Origin: a virus
Length of the DNA: 41,461 nucleotides
IMG/VR virus record: IMGVR_UViG_3300025131_000103
Span: 1 to 41,461 of that record
Strand: one strand, 5' to 3'
Positions 21,908 to 30,292 of this stretch are shown in pieces. Positions within the stretch are counted from its first letter, which is position 1. Each line of letters begins with the position of its first letter. The position numbers and the translations under genes are program-made. The notes below the pieces were generated by a model. The model worked only from the letters and a program-made list of their open reading frames with translations. It searched no databases and had not been told where the DNA came from.

Positions 21908-22706
21908 GATCACATTCGTTACACACAAAGTTCTGAGTAAGATCCACATTAGGGGTTGCTAATTTATACATTAAGCGCAGGTGGCGCGCGTCAAACGAAG
22001 GCATATTATCGACAACATAATTAATAGTGCCGCTCTCCGTATCTCCGTTAACGGCCACTACAATTTGCTTAAGGTGTCGTGTGATCGTGTTTTCTTCTCG
22101 CCTTTTCTTGCGAGCATTTTCTAGCTGCTCCAACAAATTTCGTTCATCAAAGCCGTTAAGTAAACGAAATCCTACTTCTATTCTCGTAGAAGGGAGCATC
22201 GTTAGATAGGTCCCGTCCTCTTGCTGAGTTGCATCATGCTCTCGCAAGCCTTCTCCATTATAAACGAGGGCATTATTTAAATCGAATTCATAGTCCTGTG
22301 GCGCTGCACAAGCTGGGCAAGTTACTTTAGTTTGATACATGGGTCCGTAACCAGAAACCCTCGCTGCCACCAAGATTGCATTGCGATCACCCACTAATAA
22401 AGTATTAGGATCAATGCTTTTATCTACAATAATACTTTTAATCAAACGATCCAAAGCAATTCCCTTTTTAAGAAGTGCTCTCGATGTTAATAAGTCCTCT
22501 TCTTTGGCCGTCATCTGCTTGACTTCGATGGTCGACTCTCCGTGAAGGGGATGCCCTTCTGGATAGTGTTTCCCTTGAGAAGGCAATTCCACAAACTCTG
22601 TGGGGACTACAAATGCGAAACCCCCACCTTCGTTCTGCAACACCTGTGGCGGTGGACTTGCGTCGGGCTGCTTAGCGCTTCCAACGCGGTCTCTATTTCT
22701 TGACAA
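21852..22706 (-). CDS. T4 gp26-like baseplate/tail-assembly protein
   Basis: 284 residues from TTG at 22704-22706, with AGAGG 6 nt upstream. The segment FVELPSQGKHYPEGHPLHG, IEVKQMTAKEEDLLTSRALL, KKGIALDRLIKSIIVD, LLVGDRNAILVAARVSGYG matches the T4 baseplate protein family (gp26-like; P-S-x-G-x-x-Y, M-T-A-x-E-E-D-x-L-T-S, and L-x-G-D-R-N-A-I). CPAC (about 130) and CNEC (about 263) are two CxxC knuckles that could share a zinc. It ends FFWPDR in its own frame. Family members assist baseplate hub and tail assembly. Confidence 0.78.
   Translation of the reverse strand: MSRNRDRVGSAKQPDASPPPQVLQNEGGGFAFVVPTEFVELPSQGKHYPEGHPLHGESTIEVKQMTAKEEDLLTSRALLKKGIALDRLIKSIIVDKSIDPNTLLVGDRNAILVAARVSGYGPMYQTKVTCPACAAPQDYEFDLNNALVYNGEGLREHDATQQEDGTYLTMLPSTRIEVGFRLLNGFDERNLLEQLENARKKRREENTITRHLKQIVVAVNGDTESGTINYVVDNMPSFDARHLRLMYKLATPNVDLTQNFVCNECDHEQEMEVPLTADFFWPDR
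21866..21872 (-). other. T7 run at gene overlap, candidate frameshift site
   Basis: Minus strand GGACTTTTTTTGGCC. The upstream frame reads GAC TTT TTT TGG; the downstream frame reads ACT TTT TTT GGC. A +1 or -2 slip on the U7 run would fuse residues ...LTADFF to GLTDEYMENVYE. It lies 12 nt before the upstream stop. Confidence 0.45.
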
Positions 22707-22725
22707 TATACACCTCTGTTTTTAT

Positions 22726-23325
22726 TTAGACACTAAAGAATTCGGAGCCACCATCGCCGGCGACAAGAACGGAACCATCAGTGTTGAATGTTTGTATTCT
22801 AGCCCAGTCGTACTTAACTGTCAAGGACATTTCTGTTAAATCGTCTGTCCCGTAGGCCAAATCACCATACTTCACCTCGGTGATAAAAGAGTTCCATAAC
22901 GTCCACTTCTCTAATTCCTGTCCGTTTGAATCAATCTGAGTAACAATCACAGTTCCCAATGCACCTGCAGCCTTCGCTTTTGAAATGGTGCCCATGCTAT
23001 CGGTCGTAGCGTCAGTGGGAGGAGAGTAACCCGACTGCACGAGAATATCGGACAACGTGGCGGCCATGTCGGGATCAACTGGATCAACCAACGTCACCGA
23101 CATATCCTGCCACGTCACAGAGCCGGGGTAAAAGAACGTATGGTTCAAATACTTATGCTCAACGGACGCAACTTGAAAGCTCGGCTTACTAACAGACTTT
23201 GCATACCAAAGCGTAGCGCCACCCTGGGGTGCGTTAATGCCCTGAAACTCGACATAAAATCTAAATTGTCTCTTGGGATCTTTTAAAGTGGTATCTTCAC
23301 CGAAATTTGTTGACCAGAATGGCAT
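22726..23325 (-). CDS. Tail tube protein (gp19-like)
   Basis: 199 residues. It has the tube-protein pattern: KRQFRFYVEFQGI (first strand), the central YPGSVTWQDMSVTLVDPVDP with the conserved W-x-x-(M/I)-x-V-x-(L/F)-V-D-P, and a C-terminal LTEMSLTVKYDWARI strand pair typical of T4 gp19. Copies stack as hexamers to form the inner tail tube. It follows the sheath gene as in T4, with the ribosome site TAGGAG and an ACTACTTA motif 26 nt before the ATG. Confidence 0.85.
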   Translation of the reverse strand: MPFWSTNFGEDTTLKDPKRQFRFYVEFQGINAPQGGATLWYAKSVSKPSFQVASVEHKYLNHTFFYPGSVTWQDMSVTLVDPVDPDMAATLSDILVQSGYSPPTDATTDSMGTISKAKAAGALGTVIVTQIDSNGQELEKWTLWNSFITEVKYGDLAYGTDDLTEMSLTVKYDWARIQTFNTDGSVLVAGDGGSEFFSV

Positions 23326-23351
23326 ATGTTAAAACTCCTATAATCTATTTT

Positions 23352-23359
23352 TAAGTAGT
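23352..23359 (-). promoter_or_regulatory. Late-type motif ACTACTTA upstream of tail tube gene
   Basis: Minus strand CACTACTTAAAAATAG, in the gap between sheath and tube. Only a weak GGG/CCC hairpin precedes it. Confidence 0.5.
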
Positions 23360-23386
23360 GTCGTAAGGGAAAAAGCCCCCACATCT

Positions 23387-26300
23387 TTAATCATCGAACG
23401 AAGCTCCGGTAGACATGATAACAAAGTCGATAGCAATGTATTCAATTGCACGAGCTGGTTTAATCATAATCTTGGCATACAAAATGTTCTGATCGATTAA
23501 GTCCGGCGTGGTGGTCGATTCATCGAGAATTAATCGATAATCAGTGATACCATACTGAGTCTTAACGTTAGCCAGGAAGGGCTCGACCAAAGAGATGAAC
23601 CGATTCCAAGTGGCCTGCACATTTTGCTCAAAGAGAATCTGCGTCGAAAGAACAGAAATCTGCTTCTTCAAGTAAATCACAAGACGGCGCACATTAATGC
23701 GGTCGAGTGCAGACTGCCTCTCCTGCAAAGTCTTCTGGCCAAAGACCACAATACCGCTAGAGGGGAAGGAAGCAATCGGATTAATGTTGTTCTCGTAAAG
23801 AGTGTCTCGATCCTTCGAAGTGAGACGCTGGGTAATGCCCGTGATGGGGATACCTGCTGCACCTTCGGAAAGGCCGCCGCGGTTAAACCCGGCAGGGGCA
23901 AACCAAATTGCAGAGGCGCGTTCAGAGGAAGCCAACACTCCCATCATGGCCACCGAGGGTGGCACCCAAAGCATAGCTCCTGTGTTTTCATCCCGGGTCT
24001 GAACCCAAGGATAGAAAGTGGCGCCATAGCTGGAATCAATTCTACGATCCCTCAGCGCGGTGCCGGCATTTGTCGGAGTGGTTCCGATGCGACTAGACTT
24101 GCTAGCATAATAGCCTTCTGCTGCGGGAATATATACATCGGGGAGGTCAATGAGAGCCATCGAGTCGGCGCGCTCTTCACACACTCTAATTTGATGAGTG
24201 GTCAACGCAGCGTTCGTGAGGCCCGGCGTAGCCAACAAGTTCATGTTAATATACTCCGGATCACCAACGGTATCGATGGCGCGCTTATAAGTGTGGTAAA
24301 CATAACTATTGTCTTCCGTAGACGTAGTAGACATCTCGCGGTTGGCAACGGGATCTGGCTTCATAATATCGAATCCGTCAAACCCTCCATACACAGGGCA
24401 CGTAAACTTATCGATGCCCTTTTCGAGCAGAGCGTTATAAGAAGACGACGCTGCAGTATAAGAACTACCTCGGCCTCTGGAGCCAGATGCATAATACCAA
24501 TTGCCTTGGTTATCCATCTGCACATTATCCAGAGAGAACACATACGCCCAATCTTCCACACCTGTATCCGTGTAGGGTGCTGTGGGGTTAGTTCCACCAC
24601 CGCTAGCATATCCACTATACAATAAAGTATGAAAGTCAGCAATGCTAGCATCCGACGTTGTACTTGTTGCAGTACGCGTTGTCTGCATTCCAAAGTACGC
24701 ATCTGTGGCGTCACTAAGGCCGCCATCGGAAGCGGAATTGCGTAAACGCACAGACGGGAAGACAAACGACCCCGTGCAAGAGCCACTAACAGCGGCCAGA
24801 CCAACTCCTGTGCCACCGGAAAGATAAGTAATATACCCGGTCGCCATCGAGGCCCCACCCGGATAGTTCCGATTCGGCACATTGGCGCCACCGGTGATGA
24901 AGGTGTCGCTCAAGACCGTTCCAGCGGTGAACGTCTCACCTCCAAGAGGTGTAAGCGAGCATGCGCCCGAGGTGTTTAAGTCATAAACCGACCTAAAGCG
25001 AGGAGGAGCAAAGTAACCAAAAGGTAGTAACGTCGCTTCTGTGGCGCCGGCTTCGACGTCAGGGTTCATCTCGACATAAACAAACTTGGAATTATTATCA
25101 TATTCTCCATAAGTCCTCAGTCGTCGCTGCGACGCGTCCCAGGTGTTATATTTGTCTCCGATAACGCGTGCAACATAATTGGGAGATGTAGGATCCAAAT
25201 TGAGATTATCGTATCGCTCCATAATCTGTACGTTATTATCGGTATCGCTTATTGAGCGCAGCAGAACGGAAAAGGTCCCGTAATCATACGTCGAAGTTGT
25301 AGAGCGGCGCACATTGTCAATCGAAACTTTAACGCTGCGCTGCAACCACTCACCATGGCCGCGGCCAATGAGGCGGAAAAGTCGCTGCTTATCAAAAGAA
25401 ACGAAATCTGAGGCGTTACCTAAATCCTGCCCGATAAACCATCCCGTTCTTCCTTCTCGGGAAGCTTGCGGCCTCATATCCGCGGGGGTGTTGGTGCCGC
25501 CGCCGCCATAAATTGGCAAAAGAGTAGCAATGCTATCCGTAGTTAAGGACCGGTCGCGTATTTCTTGTTCAAATGTTTGGCCAAGCCAATATACCTTAGA
25601 GGTAGAGGCATCAGAACTATAAAAAGTAGAGCCACTAACAAGCTGCGGGTTTGTATTAAACTGGTTACGGATGAAATTGTCAGTACTATCATCCAAGTTA
25701 AAAGTGATAGTTTCCGTGGTTTGGTTAGTGCCGGCAACTTGTATGGCCAAAAGGCCCGACGAATTGTCTCCACCAGTCCCAAACAATGTATTAGCAGAAG
25801 CGGTAATAGTAGACGAACCTACATAGCTATTAGTAGCGCGGCCGCCGTATACGGCTCCACTTAAAGTCAGGCTGCCTTGATTAAGATAAAAAATAGCAGC
25901 CAAACTTCCCGTTCCTAAATTGTTTCGGCCGCCTGCGCCGGCGTCAGCGGTTTCGGAGGACTGACTTGGGAAAAGCCAAAGGCCGTATGCGCCTGCATTA
26001 GTAGCAGCTAAGTCGGCCGGGGCCGTTCTTAGAGTTTGCCAGCCGGCTGCAGCATCGCCTGCTGCGGCCGCGCCCGCAGTCGTTTCCTGACCCAGGAGTC
26101 GGACGTAAGTCAAAGGAGCTACGCTAGCTTTCAAGAATGCCTTGGCTGCGTACGTTCCATACATGGGAGACTGGTAGTTCCCGTGGCGCCAAATATCACC
26201 CCCTCCAAAACCAGGGACGGTGTCCCCGAACATCTCAACAAAATCTGAGTATGCTTCGACCTTAATAGGCTGCATCGCTAAGCCTCGACGCGAGCGTCCA

Positions 26301-26404
26301 ATGACGACGGGGCCGATGGCTTCCGGGGTTTTTGGGATGAACGAATTATCAATTTCGTGAATAAACACCCCAGGAGATACAAATTTAAAACTTTTAACTG
26401 ACAT
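23387..26404 (-). CDS. Tail sheath protein (gp18-like)
   Basis: 1005 residues. The N-terminus FVSPGVFIHEIDNSF with IGPVVIGRSRRG and the C-terminus RRLVIYLKKQISVLSTQILF, then FEQNVQATWNRF and a terminal ILYAKIMIKPARAIEYIAID, are the conserved contractile-sheath core: the subunits link through terminal strands and contract. It is much longer than T4 gp18 (659). The extra roughly 350 residues are Gly/Ser/Thr/Asn-rich and strand-like (about 130-300 and 470-660), probably surface-exposed insertions. Motif ACTATTTA lies 50 nt upstream; ribosome site GAGGA. Confidence 0.92.
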   Translation of the reverse strand: MSVKSFKFVSPGVFIHEIDNSFIPKTPEAIGPVVIGRSRRGLAMQPIKVEAYSDFVEMFGDTVPGFGGGDIWRHGNYQSPMYGTYAAKAFLKASVAPLTYVRLLGQETTAGAAAAGDAAAGWQTLRTAPADLAATNAGAYGLWLFPSQSSETADAGAGGRNNLGTGSLAAIFYLNQGSLTLSGAVYGGRATNSYVGSSTITASANTLFGTGGDNSSGLLAIQVAGTNQTTETITFNLDDSTDNFIRNQFNTNPQLVSGSTFYSSDASTSKVYWLGQTFEQEIRDRSLTTDSIATLLPIYGGGGTNTPADMRPQASREGRTGWFIGQDLGNASDFVSFDKQRLFRLIGRGHGEWLQRSVKVSIDNVRRSTTSTYDYGTFSVLLRSISDTDNNVQIMERYDNLNLDPTSPNYVARVIGDKYNTWDASQRRLRTYGEYDNNSKFVYVEMNPDVEAGATEATLLPFGYFAPPRFRSVYDLNTSGACSLTPLGGETFTAGTVLSDTFITGGANVPNRNYPGGASMATGYITYLSGGTGVGLAAVSGSCTGSFVFPSVRLRNSASDGGLSDATDAYFGMQTTRTATSTTSDASIADFHTLLYSGYASGGGTNPTAPYTDTGVEDWAYVFSLDNVQMDNQGNWYYASGSRGRGSSYTAASSSYNALLEKGIDKFTCPVYGGFDGFDIMKPDPVANREMSTTSTEDNSYVYHTYKRAIDTVGDPEYINMNLLATPGLTNAALTTHQIRVCEERADSMALIDLPDVYIPAAEGYYASKSSRIGTTPTNAGTALRDRRIDSSYGATFYPWVQTRDENTGAMLWVPPSVAMMGVLASSERASAIWFAPAGFNRGGLSEGAAGIPITGITQRLTSKDRDTLYENNINPIASFPSSGIVVFGQKTLQERQSALDRINVRRLVIYLKKQISVLSTQILFEQNVQATWNRFISLVEPFLANVKTQYGITDYRLILDESTTTPDLIDQNILYAKIMIKPARAIEYIAIDFVIMSTGASFDD

Positions 26405-26454
26405 ATTGTGTTCCTCTTATCAAAATATGCGTAATTGATAGTGCAATCATTAAT

Positions 26455-26462
26455 TAAATAGT
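26455..26462 (-). promoter_or_regulatory. Late-type motif ACTATTTA upstream of sheath gene
   Basis: Minus strand ATACTATTTAATTAATG, about 50 nt before the sheath ATG. Confidence 0.5.
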
Positions 26463-26490
26463 ATTTTTAATCTCAAAAGGAGTTCCTGAA

Positions 26491-27366
26491 CTAAAGAAAA
26501 AGGTCGTCGTTTCCCTCAGGAACTACTCCTTCTTGGGGGAAAGTTATCTCCACAAGGTTCTCATGAATTTTCACCAAGGGCCGATCATCACTTTCGCCTT
26601 CGCCAATCAAATACCCCAGCACCTTGATGGTTACTTCAGAAGTATACATCCTCATGTCTTCACCAAGATCGTTTACGTTATTGGAATGACTGAAGTTTTG
26701 GTCAATAAATGCTTCATATAAATGGCCGTTTCGGGTCATAGTAAAAGCCCTAGCTTGGCCTGTTCTCGCCATAAAAGGTGTCAACATGGTGTTCATGTGC
26801 TGCTGGTATTCAGACTTCAAAGTAATCTTATAGTCTACATTTACATATACAGGGATGGGGATCGAAAGCATTTTGATTACCACTTTCTTGTTGACTCTCG
26901 GATAATAAAGCTGCTGTGTTCCTGAAGTCTCGTGGTTGCGAGTTCCTGCAGCCACCGCAAAATTACGCGTTTTGTCCTCAACAATCTTTTTCGCAATTAC
27001 CATGCGACCAGAGCGACCATCGTTTTGATCAGAATATAAGTTAGCTTGAAAGGAGCCTCGTCCGTTGGGGTCTTTCGTAATGCCCGTCCGCTCAACACTA
27101 ATAATTGGCAGCTTTAAGGCGCCACCGTCGTCGCGCAATTCCTTCTTATGTTTGACTTGATAAGATCTTTCGGGAACTTGCCATAAAACGGGAGTCTTCA
27201 CAAACCCCTCGTTGGTGGTGGTCCCAATTATCACATCTTCTTTAATCCACGACATGATAGCATAATCAATGTTCTCTATGGTAGAGGCGAGCATCCCTAT
27301 TTCTTTCAAAGTAAAGTGATCCCGCTCTGCAGGCAATTGCGCAAAATCAAAATCCTTAGGTAGCAT
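26491..27366 (-). CDS. Tail completion/sheath-stabiliser candidate (gp15-like position)
   Basis: 291 residues from ATG at 27364-27366 (AGGAAGG upstream; an earlier in-frame codon would extend 77 nt into the neighbouring gene). It has PVLWQVPERSYQVKHKKELR, then KLPIISVERTGITKDPNGRG and MVIAKKI, an order typical of proteins between the neck and sheath genes of T4-like phages. The C-terminus is acidic. Location between gp14-like and sheath genes suggests the protein that caps the tail tube and sheath. The exact homologue is not certain. Confidence 0.6.
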   Translation of the reverse strand: MLPKDFDFAQLPAERDHFTLKEIGMLASTIENIDYAIMSWIKEDVIIGTTTNEGFVKTPVLWQVPERSYQVKHKKELRDDGGALKLPIISVERTGITKDPNGRGSFQANLYSDQNDGRSGRMVIAKKIVEDKTRNFAVAAGTRNHETSGTQQLYYPRVNKKVVIKMLSIPIPVYVNVDYKITLKSEYQQHMNTMLTPFMARTGQARAFTMTRNGHLYEAFIDQNFSHSNNVNDLGEDMRMYTSEVTIKVLGYLIGEGESDDRPLVKIHENLVEITFPQEGVVPEGNDDLFL

Positions 27367-27844
27367 CGAATAGTCCCTTCCTCGCTCTCTTACAAGTAGC
27401 CGAAATTTCAAAAATGTGGTTGACTTGTCCAAACAATTGTTTGTTCTGCACCAACTTCACAATTTCATAGTAACTATCGCCATAGAGCACAAAATCACCT
27501 TCTCGCACATACATATTCTGATCTTCTTCCAGCCTACGCTTGTGGAAATGAATGTTAATTTCCCAGACCTTGTCAACACCCACGCCGGCTAAGTATTCGG
27601 TTTCATATCGTGTAAATTCAACTAAAGCATAGACGCGTACGGGAGACAAAAAAGTTTTCTTGATGGCTTCGCCATATAATTCATGAAAATCAGTACGTTC
27701 CAAGTCAATAGGATAATAGAGCACTTGCTGTCCGATGACTTTTTCGATTAATTCATCGTTAACCTGTTTTACAAGGTCTCTTTCTTTTTTTCCTATGAAC
27801 AGCGGTGGTGGCGGAGCTTTAGGTCTGTTCCATTCATCAGCCAT
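27356..27844 (-). CDS. Neck/head-completion protein (gp14-like)
   Basis: 162 residues. The N-terminus has a proline run (RPKAPPPPLFIGKKERDLVK), then QVNDELIEKVIGQQVLYYPI, FHELYGEAIKKTF and INIHFHKRRLEEDQNMYVRE, GDFVLYGDSYYEIV. This order of (R/K)-D-x-V-x-Q-V-N-D-E-L, YYPI, LYGEA and GDFVxYGxxYYEI is found in head-completion neck proteins of T4-like phages. It joins the filled head to the tail. It is 6 nt downstream of the gp13-like gene and overlaps the next gene by 11 nt. Confidence 0.65.
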   Translation of the reverse strand: MADEWNRPKAPPPPLFIGKKERDLVKQVNDELIEKVIGQQVLYYPIDLERTDFHELYGEAIKKTFLSPVRVYALVEFTRYETEYLAGVGVDKVWEINIHFHKRRLEEDQNMYVREGDFVLYGDSYYEIVKLVQNKQLFGQVNHIFEISATCKRARKGLFDAT

Positions 27845-27850
27845 AATTTA

Positions 27851-29143
27851 TTACCCCACGAAAATTGGCAACGGCGAATTCTTTAGGGTTGCTGCGGCTG
27901 CCTCCGACCTTTCGCTGTCCCGTTTCACTAATTCGGTGTATTCCAGCTCTTTCAACATCTCAACAAGTTTGTCTTTGAGTGTTGTTTGCTCGTCTTTCGC
28001 TTGGCTAAGCAATTCTGCGTGATTAAGTGTAACACTTTCCCCTGGAATGGGTATGGTACTAAACTTTCCTCTGATCTGCCCCAACATTTCCTTGCACAAG
28101 GCCAAACAATATTTTCGTATCCACTGTTTTCCTATAGAGTTAATGTTTTTATAGGGTAAATTATCAAAAGGCAGTGTATTAACATTGTTAATGCCATTTA
28201 CTCCCGTTTGGTATCCCGGGTCCTCATCCCATGAATTTGAGTCTACGTAAAACTTAAGCCATATTCGATCTAGGTCCCCAAAGTCCCAATAACTCGGGTC
28301 CGGGAAGAGACGTAATTTGTTATTGATAATCTCGTAGGAATAGTGCGACGTTCTCGTGTAAAGTGAATCCTCATACATGATGGCCTGTAATTTATTTTGC
28401 CACGTAGGAATGATTTCAAACGTAGAATCGTCAGCGAACTGGCCGTAGGTGGAATAGTTCCCTACCACTCCGATACCGCCATAATAACCATAAAAGCGCC
28501 ACATAATTCGTGGAGACTTATAAAATACCTGCGTCACAATAATACGTTTGTCTCCGACTAGCCCGGCGAACGGTACGGTGCCGCCAGCATCGTCTATGCC
28601 TGTGGCGGAACTCGCAGACACAATTGCTTGCAAGTCATAATCCTGTACATCTCCCTGGGGAGTGAAGGATGCCGAATACTGTGATGTAGTGCCGCCGAGA
28701 CCGCCGACTGCCGATAGTCCGTCACCGACGCGGCGGGCATATTCAAACTCAAACCGCGGATACTTAAGCGCCACCCTTGTGCCTCCTAAGCTGGAAGACA
28801 ACGTTCCTGGCTCTAATTCGCCGCGGTGGTCAAAGGTGCCGGTGGTGTCACCCAAAGCATCAGAAAGCATATTCTTGCTTTGGTGAAGATTAACGATGTA
28901 TGAATATTCTAGAACAGCCTCTTCGTAAGCCGCATACACATTGGCCGGCGTTAACTCAATATCAACTACATCGCCACCCAACTTCTTGTAAACATAGGAT
29001 ACTTGAGTTGCCGCGCCACTTAAAAATTCTACGGAACCCGTATACATTCCAAAAGGCACGGCGGCCGCCACAAGGTCTGCCGATCCACTACTAGTTAAAA
29101 TTACAGCACTTGTCTGTGAACGGGGCTGAAGGTTCTTGGGCAT
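27851..29143 (-). CDS. Neck protein (gp13-like)
   Basis: 430 residues. The C-terminal part, IGKQWIRKYCLALCKEMLGQ, IRGKFSTIPIPGESVTLNHA, ELLSQAKDEQTTLKDKLVEM, is the conserved block of the T4 gp13-like neck family that contacts the portal and gp14. The middle, MWRFYGYYGGIGVVGNY, KLRLFPDPSYWDFGDLDRIW and LKFYVD, is strand-rich. It has the ribosome site GAGGAG, and ACTAATTA plus a terminator lie upstream. Confidence 0.72.
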   Translation of the reverse strand: MPKNLQPRSQTSAVILTSSGSADLVAAAVPFGMYTGSVEFLSGAATQVSYVYKKLGGDVVDIELTPANVYAAYEEAVLEYSYIVNLHQSKNMLSDALGDTTGTFDHRGELEPGTLSSSLGGTRVALKYPRFEFEYARRVGDGLSAVGGLGGTTSQYSASFTPQGDVQDYDLQAIVSASSATGIDDAGGTVPFAGLVGDKRIIVTQVFYKSPRIMWRFYGYYGGIGVVGNYSTYGQFADDSTFEIIPTWQNKLQAIMYEDSLYTRTSHYSYEIINNKLRLFPDPSYWDFGDLDRIWLKFYVDSNSWDEDPGYQTGVNGINNVNTLPFDNLPYKNINSIGKQWIRKYCLALCKEMLGQIRGKFSTIPIPGESVTLNHAELLSQAKDEQTTLKDKLVEMLKELEYTELVKRDSERSEAAAATLKNSPLPIFVG

Positions 29144-29163
29144 CTATAATATTCTCCTCGCAG

Positions 29164-29171
29164 TAATTAGT
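29164..29171 (-). promoter_or_regulatory. Late-type motif ACTAATTA upstream of neck gene
   Basis: Minus strand AAACTACTAATTACTG, 12 nt after the terminator at 29184-29198 and 20 nt before ATG. Confidence 0.55.
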
Positions 29172-29183
29172 AGTTTACAAGAC

Positions 29184-29198
29184 AAAACCCCGCTGGGG
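29184..29198 (-). terminator. Short intrinsic terminator
   Basis: RNA CCCC, loop AGC, GGGG, then UUUUG UCUUG. A short but GC-pure stem after the 99-residue gene. Confidence 0.65.
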
Positions 29199-29227
29199 AT
29201 CGGCCTTATTCTATAAAGGAAAATAAT

Positions 29228-29527
29228 TTAGGCGCTGGTGCTTTTACGAGTTCTCTTGGAGCTTTTAGTTTTGCGTTTGCGAGCGGTCTTGGTCTTGGCA
29301 ACAATCTCCGGCGCCACAACAGTCTTTTCTTCTTCAATCAAGACGGGGGCCGGTGCCACAATCACCTCTACCGGAGCCACAGTTACTTCTGTCTCTACCG
29401 GAGTTTCAATTACTTCCTCTGTAACCACATCAGCGTTGGTTGCAGCAAGAAGCTGCATGCGGGGATGGTTGGCGTGCTTGGCTTTAAACTTTGCTTTGGC
29501 GGAATTCAATCGTCTTTTCTTTCCCAT
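29228..29527 (-). CDS. Small protein with basic ends and histone H1-like tail
   Basis: 99 residues. The N-terminus MGKKRRLNSAKAKFKAKHAN HPR is strongly basic. The middle is acidic/hydrophobic and Pro/Val-rich (VAPVEVIVAPAPVLIEEEKT). The last 22 residues are Lys/Arg/Ser/Thr-rich (KTKTARKRKTKSSKRTRKS) like a histone H1 tail. It lies between the capsid/decoration genes and the neck genes. It may bind DNA inside the head or act as a capsid-internal or minor head protein; that is inference. Flanked by terminators on both sides, with its own ACTATTTA motif. Confidence 0.6.
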   Translation of the reverse strand: MGKKRRLNSAKAKFKAKHANHPRMQLLAATNADVVTEEVIETPVETEVTVAPVEVIVAPAPVLIEEEKTVVAPEIVAKTKTARKRKTKSSKRTRKSTSA

Positions 29528-29550
29528 TGGAAATCTCCTTTGTAATATAG

Positions 29551-29558
29551 TAAATAGT
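29551..29558 (-). promoter_or_regulatory. Late-type motif ACTATTTA upstream of basic-tailed protein
   Basis: Minus strand CAACTATTTACTATATT, 12 nt after the hairpin/U-run at 29571-29598 and 23 nt before ATG. Confidence 0.55.
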
Positions 29559-29570
29559 TGTTAGTCTCCA

Positions 29571-29598
29571 AAAAGAAAAACCCCCTCCGAAGAGGGGG
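29571..29598 (-). terminator. Intrinsic terminator with UUCG tetraloop
   Basis: RNA CCCCCUC, UUCG, GAGGGGG, UUUUUCUUUUU. Perfect 7-bp stem with the extra-stable UUCG loop. Confidence 0.9.
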
Positions 29599-29633
29599 AG
29601 AAATAGAATCTATTTTAAATGTTGCAATCTAGT

Positions 29634-30158
29634 TTAGGAAGCCACAGTGACGAGAGTTCCGGATCCGATATTGATTCCAGAAACCTGCCACATCGTCGCG
29701 GATACGGCAACCACATGGATTCGGGAGCCAACAATGCCACCCTGGGTCGTTCCATTCATGGTAAGCGTATCTATTGTTGCAGCCCACGAATCGATCACAG
29801 ACGTTGTATTAGTCAGGTTAGTGCTATTAAACGCCGCAGTTGTGGTAAGCAAAGCTCCTGCCAAGCCATCCGCGGTCTGCGTCGTAATAACTGCATTACC
29901 GGTTTGAGTGGCACCCACGACGAATGTATACTCCAGGCCAACCGCAGCTTGTGGCAACGTAACCGTGCACGCCGTTCCATCAAAAGTGAAGATTGCTCCA
30001 CTTTCCGCTGCAGTGACAGTCTTTGTAGTTCCATCGAGGTCGATAACTCTACGCTTAATATTCACATCTGTGAGGTTGCTAGAGTTCATGTCTAGTTCTC
30101 TCTTTAAATTCTCAACTAATGCTTGGGTTCTCGCCAAGCCTACTCTTTTAGTTCCCAT
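29634..30158 (-). CDS. Head decoration or fibre-type virion protein
   Basis: 174 residues. The N-terminus MGTKRVGLARTQALVENLKR is a basic helix; then a beta domain (KTVTAAESGAIFTFDGTACT, VTLPQAAVGLEYTFVVG, VSATMWQVSGINIGSGTLVT). The VTLP-x-A-x-x-G-x-x-(Y/F)-x-x-V turn recurs in the fibre-like proteins at 33379-38663, so it may share their terminal domain. Lying directly after the major capsid gene, it is likely a capsid decoration or head fibre protein. Ribosome site ATGGAGGG. Confidence 0.65.
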   Translation of the reverse strand: MGTKRVGLARTQALVENLKRELDMNSSNLTDVNIKRRVIDLDGTTKTVTAAESGAIFTFDGTACTVTLPQAAVGLEYTFVVGATQTGNAVITTQTADGLAGALLTTTAAFNSTNLTNTTSVIDSWAATIDTLTMNGTTQGGIVGSRIHVVAVSATMWQVSGINIGSGTLVTVAS

Positions 30159-30220
30159 TTTTATAACCCTCCATTTATAATCATGTCATCAAACATGGGA
30201 TGAATCTTTCGATTCGCTTA

Positions 30221-30228
30221 TAAATAGT
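30221..30228 (-). promoter_or_regulatory. Late-type motif ACTATTTA upstream of decoration gene
   Basis: Minus strand GAGACTATTTATAAGCG, 12 nt after the hairpin at 30241-30268; 62 nt before ATG. Confidence 0.55.
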
Positions 30229-30240
30229 CTCAAGCAAACG

Positions 30241-30268
30241 AAAGCCCCCTTCCGAAGAAGGAGGCTTT
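30241..30268 (-). terminator. Terminator hairpin after major capsid gene (UUCG loop)
   Basis: RNA AAAGCCUCCUUC, UUCG, GAAGGGGGCUUU: 12 bp with one U-G wobble, followed by CGUUUG. The U-run is inside the stem, so it may act partly as an mRNA 3' end stabiliser. Confidence 0.7.
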
Positions 30269-30292
30269 ACATTTATTTTGCTACGCTATTTT

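Noticed and set aside
23624-24625. 333-codon open frame on the plus strand opposite the sheath gene
   Set aside because: It is antisense to a clearly recognised gene, has no ribosome site or family, and comes from codon bias of the sheath gene.
27367-27432. Longer start for the putative sheath-stabiliser gene
   Set aside because: It would overlap the gp14-like gene by 77 nt; ATG 27364-27366 has AGGAAGG and starts the well-formed domain.
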